Assembly (NCBI RefSeq): GCF_031729055.1
Contig: NZ_JAVMIP010000001.1
Location: 372,001-436,000, forward strand
Reading direction: 5' to 3'
Origin: Pseudocalidococcus azoricus BACA0444
GTDB taxonomy: Bacteria > Cyanobacteriota > Cyanobacteriia > Thermosynechococcales > Thermosynechococcaceae
Length of the DNA: 64,000 nucleotides
Shown: in pieces, positions 7,817 to 15,183 of the stretch
How positions within the stretch are numbered: position 1 is the first letter of the stretch
Layout of the letters: every line of letters starts with the position of its first letter
Program-made: the position numbers and the translations under genes
Notes under the pieces: model-generated
What the model was told of the DNA's origin: nothing
The model's input: only the letters and a program-made list of their open reading frames with translations
Database searches by the model: none

Positions 7817-9202
7817 ATGGACAGTACAACCAACACCCCCAATCCCATTGAAAACGTGGTGATTATTGGCTCTGGCCCGGCGGGATATACAGCGGCAATT
7901 TATGCGGCGCGGGCGAACCTAAAACCTTTTATGTTTGAGGGGTTCCAGGCCGGGGGACTCCCAGGCGGACAACTGATGACGACGACTGAGGTTGAGAATT
8001 TTCCTGGCTTCCCCGAAGGCTTACAAGGCCCGGAACTGATGCAACGGATGAAAGACCAGGCCATTCGCTGGGGCACAGAAATGGTCACAGAAGATGTCAC
8101 CCATGTGGATTTGAATCAACGCCCCTTTGTGATTACCTCTGCTGAACGGCAAGTTAGAGCAAACAGTGTGATTATTGCCACCGGAGCCACTGCTAAACGG
8201 CTGGGACTGCCTGGAGAAACGGAATATTGGACAAAGGGAATTTCGGCCTGTGCTATTTGCGATGGGGCCACGCCGATTTTCCGAGATGGGGAACTGATTG
8301 TAATTGGGGGTGGAGATAGTGCTGCCGAAGAAGCCGTTTACCTGACCAAATACGCGTCCCACGTTCATTTACTAATTCGGACTGAGAAAATGCGGGCTAG
8401 TAAAGCGATGCAAGATCGGGTCTTGGCGAATCCGAAAGTGACAGTACATCGAAATACGGTTGGGGTAGAAGTCTATGGGGATGGGAATTTAATGCAGGGC
8501 CTGGTGGTCAAAGATACGGTCACAGGGGAAGAACGGAAAATCCCCGCCAAGGGACTGTTCTATGCCATTGGTCACAAACCTAATACCGAGCTATTCCAAG
8601 GGCAATTGGATTTAGATGAAGTCGGCTATGTGATCACCCATCCTGGTAAAGCCGAAACCAGTCTCGCCGGAGTCTTTGCCGCTGGAGATGTCCAAGATCA
8701 TGAATATCGCCAGGCCATTACCGCAGCCGGAAGTGGATGTATGGCGGCCCTAGAAGCAGAACGGTGGTTATCGGCCCATGATTTGATTCAGGAGTTCCAC
8801 CAGGCCAACCCCGAGGCCCACTACGAAGTCGAAGTCAAAGAAGCGACCCCTGCGACCACTGAAGCCACCTTCGATCCAGAAGCAACTAAACAGTATGGCG
8901 GCTATGCCCTGCGGAAACTCTTCCATGACAGTGATCGCCTGTTGATGGTCAAGTATGTCTCTCCCACCTGTGGCCCCTGCCATACCCTCAAGCCCATTTT
9001 GGATCGGGTTGCTGATGAGTTTGCCGGGAAAATGCACCTGATTGAAATTGACATCACGGTGGATAGTAATATTGCCCAACAGGCCGGCGTGACCAGCACA
9101 CCCACGATTCAACTGTTCAAAGATAAGGAATTGGTAGAGCAATTGGTTGGGATGAAACCGAAAAGCAAATACCGGGAAACCATTCAGCACTATCTCAGCT
9201 AA
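7817..9202 (+). CDS. NTRC: NADPH-dependent thioredoxin reductase C (reductase-thioredoxin fusion)
   Basis: This is a bifunctional flavoenzyme that passes electrons from NADPH to its own thioredoxin domain, mainly to reduce 2-Cys peroxiredoxins and regulate metabolism in the dark. Residues 1-320 are a thioredoxin reductase with the FAD motif [10 protein letters not shown], the redox pair CAIC at 145-148, and the NADPH loop [11 protein letters not shown] linker of about 40 residues leads to a thioredoxin domain with CGPC at 385-388. The length of 461 aa fits NTRC of cyanobacteria and plastids. It stands alone between a DUF1963 remnant and a DUF29 gene. The fusion makes the identification secure. 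Confidence 0.95.
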   Translation: MDSTTNTPNPIENVVIIGSGPAGYTAAIYAARANLKPFMFEGFQAGGLPGGQLMTTTEVENFPGFPEGLQGPELMQRMKDQAIRWGTEMVTEDVTHVDLNQRPFVITSAERQVRANSVIIATGATAKRLGLPGETEYWTKGISACAICDGATPIFRDGELIVIGGGDSAAEEAVYLTKYASHVHLLIRTEKMRASKAMQDRVLANPKVTVHRNTVGVEVYGDGNLMQGLVVKDTVTGEERKIPAKGLFYAIGHKPNTELFQGQLDLDEVGYVITHPGKAETSLAGVFAAGDVQDHEYRQAITAAGSGCMAALEAERWLSAHDLIQEFHQANPEAHYEVEVKEATPATTEATFDPEATKQYGGYALRKLFHDSDRLLMVKYVSPTCGPCHTLKPILDRVADEFAGKMHLIEIDITVDSNIAQQAGVTSTPTIQLFKDKELVEQLVGMKPKSKYRETIQHYLS

Positions 9203-9347
9203 ACCAACCCCCACCTTAACTAAATTGTGCCAGATAGGATTATGGAAATGGAGATCAATGACCCATCTGTAATGCTATCGGCACTTTAATTAGTTGTTAT
9301 GTTCAGGCCTGGGAATACTTAGTTCATGACTCTTTAGAAATATTAGA

Positions 9348-9842
9348 GTGGTTGTGGGCCTAGAGGTCGAAACGATCAAAACAATCCCAAATCAAACTTT
9401 ATATCAAACTGATTATCAGGCCTGGGTGAAAGAGACCGCCAAACATTTGCGTGCGGGTAACTTTGCCGGCCTGGACGTAGAGGCATTCATTGAGGAGGTG
9501 GAAAGTTTGGGACACTCAGAACGCCATGCACTGAAATTTCAGTGGGTTCGGGTGATAATGCACTTACTGAAGTTAGAAGCCCAGCCCCAGGCCAGGGAGT
9601 ATCACAACAGTTGGATCTCGAGCGTGGTTAATGGCTTAGGTCAGATTGCCGATGCCCTAGAGGATTCCCCCAGTTTGCACGGATATTTACAGGAGAATGC
9701 GAACAAGTGGTACGCTCAAGCTGTGAAAGAGGCCTCTGTCGAAACCCGATTGCCCCTTCCATCTCAATGTCCCTATGATGTTTTGGAGCTGATCACAGGC
9801 AATTACCCGGAAGCTCTACGGTACTTTTTTATCATTGAGTGA
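9348..9842 (+). CDS. DUF29 family protein
   Basis: The sequence has the DUF29 pattern: LYQTDYQAWVKETAKHLRAG, then DVEAFIEEVESLGHSERHAL, then a helix with LLKLEAQP, and near the end LPSQCPYDVLELITG. DUF29 proteins of 140-170 aa are abundant and often multicopy in cyanobacteria; they are helical and of unknown function. The frame opens with GTG at 9348, and a second GTG two codons later is equally possible; there is no ATG before the conserved region. No membrane segment or signal peptide is seen. Confidence 0.85.
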   Translation: MVVGLEVETIKTIPNQTLYQTDYQAWVKETAKHLRAGNFAGLDVEAFIEEVESLGHSERHALKFQWVRVIMHLLKLEAQPQAREYHNSWISSVVNGLGQIADALEDSPSLHGYLQENANKWYAQAVKEASVETRLPLPSQCPYDVLELITGNYPEALRYFFIIE

Positions 9843-9890
9843 ATCCGCCTATTTCTGGGGCCAACTCGCTGAGCTAGGTGTAGTCACTTC

Positions 9891-10481
9891 TTAGTGCTTA
9901 TGACGGGGGGCTTGGTGTTGGAGATGTTGGCGGCCATTGCGAACCACCCGCAGCATTTCCAAAAATTGATTTTCCATATCCCCTAAGACTTTATAGGCAT
10001 AGGCATCGGCATCGGTTTGGGTTTGTTGAGCATCTGCTTCGGCCCGGTGACGTAACTGATAAATTTCCTGTTCAGTCTGTTGTCGCATCCGATTAAGATC
10101 ATCCACAGTCCGTTGCCGGAGAGCCTCCACTTCCCGTTGGACATTTTCCCGAATTTTCTGAGCTTCCATTTCCGCCTGTTGGACAATCCGCAACTCATCA
10201 GCAATTTGAGCCGCTTTCCGCTCGGCTTTTTGGATAATATCCTGGGAAAAATTCTGGGCCTGGCTAATGATTTCATCTCGTTTGGCCAAGATTCGCTCGG
10301 CTGTGAGCACTGTTTCGGGGATTTTTTTCTCAATTTCTTCGAGGTGATGGAGAATCTCTTCCTCGGCGATGATTTTACGACCAGTTAAGGGAATTTTCAC
10401 CCCTTCCATAATCAGCAACTCTTCCAATTCCCGGAGTTGTTGCAACAGCGGTAAATCAGCGGGGGAGGTGGTCGGAATCAT
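9891..10481 (-). CDS. DivIVA-like coiled-coil protein next to coaD
   Basis: The product is an almost entirely helical, charged protein of about 196 aa with a long coiled coil (about residues 55-165) rich in Gln, Glu, Arg and Ala, like DivIVA or ATP-synthase b-type stalks; the C-terminus is His-rich. The ATG at 10481 overlaps the coaD stop by four bases (ATGA), so it is preferred over an upstream ATG at 10547 that would overlap coaD by 70 bp. Translational coupling to coaD makes the two an operon. A role in cell-shape or division scaffolding is possible by analogy, not shown. Confidence 0.75.
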   Translation of the reverse strand: MIPTTSPADLPLLQQLRELEELLIMEGVKIPLTGRKIIAEEEILHHLEEIEKKIPETVLTAERILAKRDEIISQAQNFSQDIIQKAERKAAQIADELRIVQQAEMEAQKIRENVQREVEALRQRTVDDLNRMRQQTEQEIYQLRHRAEADAQQTQTDADAYAYKVLGDMENQFLEMLRVVRNGRQHLQHQAPRHKH

Positions 10482-11008
10482 CGGGACTCCGCGATTATCA
10501 ATGGGGCGGTTGTCGGTGGGTTGACTGGTGGGGTTGGGTTGAAACATCGTCCTAAGTCCTGAACAACATTGGGGGGAACCAGATGAGTAACGCTGCCACC
10601 AAAGCGAGCAATTTCTTTGACGAGGCTACTACTTAAAAAACTATATTCATTGGATGTGGTCAGAAAAACTGTTTCCACCTCCGGCCATAAACTCTTATTA
10701 GTATGGGCCATTTGCAACTCGTACTCAAAATCAGACAAAACCCGTAATCCTCTTAACAAAACTTTCGCCCCCTGGATTTGGGCATAGGTCACGGTTAAGC
10801 CATCAAAGGTATCCACGTCCACATTGCTGAGATGCTCAGTGCAGGTGCGAATTTGCTCAATCCGTTCTTCTACAGTAAACAACGGCTGTTTTTGTAAATT
10901 TCGGGAAACAGCCACAATCACCCGCTCAAACAACCGACAGCCCCGTTGAATCACATCCAAGTGGCCGAGGGTGATGGGATCAAAACTACCCGGATAAATT
11001 GCAATCAT
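10478..11008 (-). CDS. coaD: phosphopantetheine adenylyltransferase
   Basis: It catalyses the fourth step of coenzyme A synthesis, ATP plus 4'-phosphopantetheine to dephospho-CoA. The nucleotidyltransferase motif [16 protein letters not shown] at the N-terminus contains the TxGH catalytic site; [18 protein letters not shown] and the SSSLVKEIA segment are family hallmarks. The C-terminus has about 15 extra low-complexity residues ([12 protein letters not shown]), so the length is 176 aa against about 160 normally. Those codons end in the start of the coupled coiled-coil gene. The gene diverges from a conserved hypothetical gene on the other strand. Confidence 0.95.
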   Translation of the reverse strand: MIAIYPGSFDPITLGHLDVIQRGCRLFERVIVAVSRNLQKQPLFTVEERIEQIRTCTEHLSNVDVDTFDGLTVTYAQIQGAKVLLRGLRVLSDFEYELQMAHTNKSLWPEVETVFLTTSNEYSFLSSSLVKEIARFGGSVTHLVPPNVVQDLGRCFNPTPPVNPPTTAPLIIAESR

Positions 11009-11192
11009 GGAGATTTATCAAAAACGAGAAAACATAGGGCTGATTATAGGGTTTATCTCCCCCACGCTGGTTTTTGACCTGATGGCCACTGATCCTCGGG
11101 CTGGGGTTCATCATCGGTATGACTGGGGGATGCAACCTTTTTTGGCGAACCTTGTTAAAATCACTGACAAGTCTGGGCGAGGAGACCAATGC

Positions 11193-11630
11193 ATGAATGC
11201 AGCCGAACAAGCCGTGGGGCTTTCCATGACGACCAAAATTGCGGCAGTAGTGAATTTGGTCAAACAGGAGTTTCCCGATATGAAGGTGGATTTGAAGCCT
11301 TGGGCCAATGACCCCAGTACAAGAGAATTAGTTGATCCCGACTCTATTGATTTAGCCTTCCATCTTCCTGGGTGGAGTCGCCGTTGCCAGGCCCGCAGTC
11401 TTTTGCTCCAAATTCGCTTGTTTCGAGATCCAATCTCTGAGGAACAGCGGGCCATTGGGGTCGAAGCGGTGGGTTTAAGTTTCCAGGGGGAACAATGGCG
11501 ACTTTCGACTGTGGGCAATTGGCAAATCATCGGCGAGAATCTCCCCCAGGCCCCGGTACAGTCACAAATCCGTCAAATCTGTGAGCAAATTCTAGGACTC
11601 TTTAGCCCCCCCACAGCCACAGAAATGTAG
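11193..11630 (+). CDS. conserved hypothetical protein
   Basis: I do not assign a family. The ATG at 11193 has GAGGAG about nine bases upstream and gives 145 residues; the open frame continues back to 11007, but that extension is antisense to the coaD promoter and looks non-coding. The protein is soluble, with an acidic helical N-terminus (AAVVNLVKQEFPDMKVDL) and a mixed core containing DLAFHLPGWSRRCQARSLLLQ. It may be a two-layer fold binding a ligand, but no catalytic motif is visible. It is followed by the broken phytochelatin synthase gene in the same direction. Confidence 0.6.
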   Translation: MNAAEQAVGLSMTTKIAAVVNLVKQEFPDMKVDLKPWANDPSTRELVDPDSIDLAFHLPGWSRRCQARSLLLQIRLFRDPISEEQRAIGVEAVGLSFQGEQWRLSTVGNWQIIGENLPQAPVQSQIRQICEQILGLFSPPTATEM

Positions 11631-11651
11631 CCCAGATACCGGCGAAAGAGG

Positions 11652-12666
11652 ATGTTCAAGGGGGGTGAAATAATTTTGAATCTTCTGATCAAGGGGTTGG
11701 GGGTCTCGACCTTCCTGATGTTGGGCTTGGGTCAAATTTGGCTAGGCACACCGGCCTGGGGACAAACCTTACCCTTAGAAGCCGGACTCACCTCTTTAAC
11801 GTCTAGAACTGGCGAATCATTACTGGAAACCAGCCAAGCCAAGGCCGATGTTTTGCTGCTGATCAGTCACTTTGTGACCCAAATTAACCCGGCCTACTGT
11901 GGTGTGGCTAGTAGTGTCATGGTCTTAAATGCTCTGGGAGTGACCAAAGAAATGGGATGCAAGCCCCGCACTTTAGGGCGGCTTTGTTATAATCGGGACA
12001 GGAAATCCGCCACATCGCCAGAGTCTCGCACCGTAGAGTGGAGGAACCTGGAGGATCAGGGCAAACAACAGCGGGAGGGCATCTCGCAAAGAACTCTTGG
12101 TGAGGGTAAAGTCATTGGACTCCCGGCGATCCAAGGAATCCTAGCCCTGCTTTACACGCAAGCTACAGGGCGGGGAGGATGTCAAAACTGCGGATACACC
12201 GGCCTGGCAACGGGGCTATCTCAACCAAGACAATTTTTTTACACCCCAAACCGAGGCGGTGATTGATCGGTATCTGATTGCTCGCCAGGGGTTAACCCTA
12301 TCCCAGTTGGCCGCACTCTTACAAACCTATCCCGTTACGGTAGAGCAATATTACGGATCTGATCTGGGCCTGGCGGAATTTCGGCAAATTCTGGGCATAT
12401 CCCTAGGAAAGGCTAATCAATACATCTTGGTGAATTATTTACGCTCCAGTATTGGTCAGGAAACAGGGGGACATATTTCACCGTTAGCCGCCTATCATGC
12501 CGAGCAGGATCAGGTGTTGATCTTAGATGTAGCCCGTTACAAATATCCGCCGATCTGGGTTTCTGTCCAGGCCCTTTGGCAAGCTATGCAAACCATTGAT
12601 CCAGTCTCAGGAAAATCTCGGGGGTTTTTAGTCATTCACAACCGAGAGCCAAACCCCAAGAACTAA
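11652..12666 (+). pseudogene. phytochelatin synthase-like protease, interrupted
   Basis: An N-terminal hydrophobic leader (FLMLGLGQIWLG) precedes the papain-like domain. The catalytic Cys lies in NPAYCGVASSVMVLNAL, the His in GGHISPLAAYH and the Asp in ILDVARYKYPPIW, so all three active-site residues survive. The coding sequence is split: after NALGV about 243 bp of foreign DNA intervenes, and homology resumes in another frame at ADTPAWQRGYLNQDNFFTPQ (about 12190). Prokaryotic homologues of about 240 aa hydrolyse glutathione or glutathione conjugates. The 3' half has its own possible start near 12259, but a protein without the Cys would be inactive. A window-internal gshB and grxC show that glutathione is made here. 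Confidence 0.8.
11943..12185 (+). mobile_element. IS200/IS605-family remnant inserted in phytochelatin synthase
   Basis: The insert begins after codon GTG of NALGV and ends with GGGGAGGATGTCAA (12172-12185), the type of right end I associate with cyanobacterial IS605 elements. Just before it, GCCCTG (12144-12149) and CAGGGC (12166-12171) form the subterminal hairpin. Another imperfect hairpin, AAGCCCCGCACTTTAGGGCGGCTT-like, lies near the left end (about 11960-11984). It has no intact transposase. It may be a short non-autonomous derivative retaining the folded omega-RNA-like end. Confidence 0.55.
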
Positions 12667-12685
12667 GGATCCTCAAAGCTTTAAA

Positions 12686-12716
12686 TCCAGGCCAGGCCTT
12701 GATGTCTTGCACAATG
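12686..12716 (-). repeat. 31-bp copy of the malic enzyme 3' end (distal copy)
   Basis: Read on the minus strand this encodes HCARHQGLAWI and a stop, against HCARHQGLARI and stop at the true end of malic enzyme. It matches 13423-13453 at 29 of 31 bases. The Uma2 gene lies exactly between the two copies. Confidence 0.8.
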
Positions 12717-12758
12717 AAAAATAGCCTCTAACTGTCCACACCACTGTCCACAACTCCA

Positions 12759-13340
12759 TTAATTTATTGTCATGACCAGGCCGGGCAACAGTTCACCACC
12801 TTCTAAACGTGTGGGTAAAGACTGAGTTTCACAGGCCAGGCCTGGGCGATAAATTTCGATCTGTTGGTTTTGCAGATCAATCAACCAGGCCAAGTGACAC
12901 CCATTCGCCAAATACTCCTGCATTTTCTCTTGAAGCACGATTAAACGATCAGAGGGAGACCGCAACTCAATCACAAAATCAGGACAAAGGGGGGGAAATT
13001 TCTGACGTTCAATCTCTGTTAAAGTTTGCCAACGCCCTAGTTTCACCCAGGCCACATCCGGTGAGCGGTGAGCACCATTGGGCAGTCTAAAAATAGTAGA
13101 AGAACTAAAGACCTGGCCTAATTTTTTAGTTGCGTTCCAGGCCCAAACTTGCCCAATCAAACTAGCTTCTTGCGCTCCCCCAATTCCCCCGACAGGTGAC
13201 ACGATGATTAACTCTCCATTGGCAGTCAACTCCAGGGATTGATCGGGATATGTCATACAAAGTTGATAAAATTCCGCTGCATTCAGTCGCTGACCTGGGG
13301 CAATTCCTAAATGATTGGGTTCTAGAACAGTTTGGATCAT
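12759..13340 (-). CDS. Uma2 family (DUF820) putative restriction endonuclease-like protein
   Basis: Uma2 proteins adopt a PD-(D/E)xK nuclease fold and are very numerous in cyanobacteria; function is unproven. The signature is present: LELTANGELIIVSP, SPDVAWV near residue 95 (Asp), CPDFVIELRSPSD near residue 125 (the E of ExK-like strand), KMQEYLANGCHLAWLID and a C-terminal beta-strand region ending LLPGLVMTI. The ATG at 13340 (MIQTVLEPN) or one four codons upstream can start it. Its length, about 190 aa, is typical. It sits between two copies of the malic enzyme tail, which marks it as a recent insertion. Confidence 0.9.
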   Translation of the reverse strand: MIQTVLEPNHLGIAPGQRLNAAEFYQLCMTYPDQSLELTANGELIIVSPVGGIGGAQEASLIGQVWAWNATKKLGQVFSSSTIFRLPNGAHRSPDVAWVKLGRWQTLTEIERQKFPPLCPDFVIELRSPSDRLIVLQEKMQEYLANGCHLAWLIDLQNQQIEIYRPGLACETQSLPTRLEGGELLPGLVMTIN

Positions 13341-13417
13341 TGAATGCCTCACTGCATTGAATCAGATTAAATCAGTTACAGCGCATCCCTACCCTAACAC
13401 TGTTGCGGAGGAATCCT

Positions 13418-14809
13418 CTATATCCGGGCCAGGCCTTGATGTCTGGCACAATGTTCTACCGCTGCCGCCACTGCTGGAGCCACCCGCCGATCAAAGACAG
13501 AGGGGACAATAAATTCCCGGTTCAGTTCGCTGGGAGTCACCAATTCGGCAATGGCTTGGGCGGCCTGGAGAAACATCTCGGTGGTTAAGGCTTTCGCTCG
13601 ACAGCCCAAGGCTCCTTTGAAGACACCCGGAAACGCCAAAACATTATTAATTTGATTGGGGTAATCGCTCCGGCCAGTGGCCATAACGGCAACAATATCG
13701 CGGACTAGTTCTGGTTGAATTTCGGGAATCGGGTTAGCCATCGCAAAGACAATTGGATTTGGGGCCATGGATTTGACCATCTCGACCGAAACTACCCCCG
13801 GAGCACTCACGCCTAAAAAGACATCAGCATTAGTCATAGCAAGGGCTAAATTTCCAGCCTGTTTAACCGCAAACTCTTTTTTCCCAGGTGTTAAATCTGT
13901 CCGATCTAGGGAAATAATTCCTTTCGAGTCACAGAGGAAAATATCCGTCACCCCGGCCTGGCGTAATAATCGGGCAATGGCCACTCCGGCTGCCCCGGCC
14001 CCATTAATAACAATTCGTACCTGAGAGAGGGTTTTATTGACTAACTTCAAGGCATTGAATAACGCCGCTAGGGAGACAATGGCAGTTCCATGTTGATCAT
14101 CATGGAAAATTGGAATATCCAGTTCTTGCTTGAGACGAGTTTCCACTTCAAAGCAACGGGGCGCGCTAATATCTTCTAAGTTAACGCCCCCAAAGACCGG
14201 CGCAATATGCTTCACGGCCTGGACAATTTCATCTACATCTTGGGTATCCAAACAAATTGGAAAGGCATCCAGGCCCCCAAACTCTTGAAACAACATGGCT
14301 TTACCTTCCATCACGGGTAACGCGGCCTCTGGCCCCAAATTCCCCAGGCCCAAAACCGCACTCCCATCGGTCACAATCGCCACCATATGCCCCTTGACGG
14401 TTAAGCGATGCACTTGGTCTGGCTCTTGGGCAATGGCGGTACAAATCCGACCTACCCCTGGTGTATAGGCCATGGCTAAATCATCTTGGCCTTGGAGGGG
14501 AATCTTGCTGGTAACGGTAATTTTGCCACCCTGATGCAGGTTAAATGTCCGGTCAAAAACTTCCAAAATCCGGCAGTGGGTTTGCTCTTTGACGGCATTA
14601 ACAATGGCTTCAGCGTGTTCCGTACTGGCAGCAGCCACATTAACATCACGAACTGTAAAATCTCGGCTATGTTTGACCAAATTGATATGTCCTAAATCAC
14701 CCCCGACTTCGGCAATGGCCTGGAGAATTCGGGCTAACATTCCTGGCTGTTGGGGAATCTCAATCCGCATCGTCAAGCTAAAACTGGGGTTTGGAGTCAG
14801 GGCGGTCAT
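13418..14809 (-). CDS. NAD(P)-dependent malic enzyme with N-terminal ACT domain
   Basis: It decarboxylates malate to pyruvate. Residues 1-80 form an ACT regulatory domain (MRIEIPQQPGMLARILQAI). The malic domain follows: AYTPGVGRICTAIA, then GNLGPEAALPVMEGKAML and FHDDQHGTAIVSLAAL, which carry the catalytic and metal-binding residues. The NAD-binding Rossmann motif is INGAGAAGVAIARLL near residue 275. At 463 aa it is the short bacterial type with ACT, common in cyanobacteria. Its last 11 codons are duplicated beyond the neighbouring Uma2 gene. The gene is followed by that insertion and preceded by a small coiled-coil gene. Confidence 0.95.
   Translation of the reverse strand: MTALTPNPSFSLTMRIEIPQQPGMLARILQAIAEVGGDLGHINLVKHSRDFTVRDVNVAAASTEHAEAIVNAVKEQTHCRILEVFDRTFNLHQGGKITVTSKIPLQGQDDLAMAYTPGVGRICTAIAQEPDQVHRLTVKGHMVAIVTDGSAVLGLGNLGPEAALPVMEGKAMLFQEFGGLDAFPICLDTQDVDEIVQAVKHIAPVFGGVNLEDISAPRCFEVETRLKQELDIPIFHDDQHGTAIVSLAALFNALKLVNKTLSQVRIVINGAGAAGVAIARLLRQAGVTDIFLCDSKGIISLDRTDLTPGKKEFAVKQAGNLALAMTNADVFLGVSAPGVVSVEMVKSMAPNPIVFAMANPIPEIQPELVRDIVAVMATGRSDYPNQINNVLAFPGVFKGALGCRAKALTTEMFLQAAQAIAELVTPSELNREFIVPSVFDRRVAPAVAAAVEHCARHQGLARI
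13423..13453 (-). repeat. 31-bp repeat, resident copy in malic enzyme 3' end
   Basis: It is the in-gene copy of the direct repeat, covering the final codons of malic enzyme. The partner at 12686-12716 differs at two bases. Confidence 0.8.
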
Positions 14810-14886
14810 AGAGGTGGTGATTTAAGTTCAGTGCGAATTAAGCTTAACCCAATCCCTTGGCCTGGGGGAGTCTTAGTGGAAAGAAT

Positions 14887-15183
14887 TTAGGCTTTGGTAT
14901 CAAAAAATACAACCTTAGCCAATAAACCAGGGGTAGCTACCAAGGCAGTGAAAATAAACGTCAGAATCCGGCTATCTGTGGCCCGCTGTTGAGTTCGTAA
15001 GTCTGAGATTTCGGGTTTAATAGCATCGACTTTTTCGTCTAAGGCCTGGAATCTAAGCTCAATTTTCTCCTCAATGCTTTTCAGGCGTTCATCGGGGCGG
15101 GAGGTATAGACTTCAAAGGCAATCAAGATGCAAACTGAAAATTCTAGGTTTAACAAGGGACAGGAATTATTAGCTGTGTTCAC
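14887..15183 (-). CDS. small coiled-coil protein with C-terminal membrane helix
   Basis: The 98-residue frame has a charged coiled-coil segment (DERLKSIEEKIELRFQALDE, about residues 31-50, and onward) and a C-terminal hydrophobic helix (FIFTALVATPGLLAKVVFF). This plan, with the RTQQRATDSRILTF linker, recurs in cyanobacterial hypothetical proteins, so the frame is probably real. It lacks an ATG: the GTG at 15183 overlaps the upstream photoreceptor gene by 14 bp, and a TTG about 20 codons later is an alternative. It may be translated from the photoreceptor transcript. No function is known. Confidence 0.55.
   Translation of the reverse strand: MNTANNSCPLLNLEFSVCILIAFEVYTSRPDERLKSIEEKIELRFQALDEKVDAIKPEISDLRTQQRATDSRILTFIFTALVATPGLLAKVVFFDTKA

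Noticed and set aside
8768..9214. Minus-strand frame of 148 codons inside the thioredoxin reductase gene
   Set aside because: It is the antisense shadow of NTRC, which has secure motifs.
11007..11192. N-terminal extension of the conserved hypothetical gene
   Set aside because: It runs antisense to the coaD start region and lacks a ribosome binding site; the ATG at 11193 has GAGGAG.
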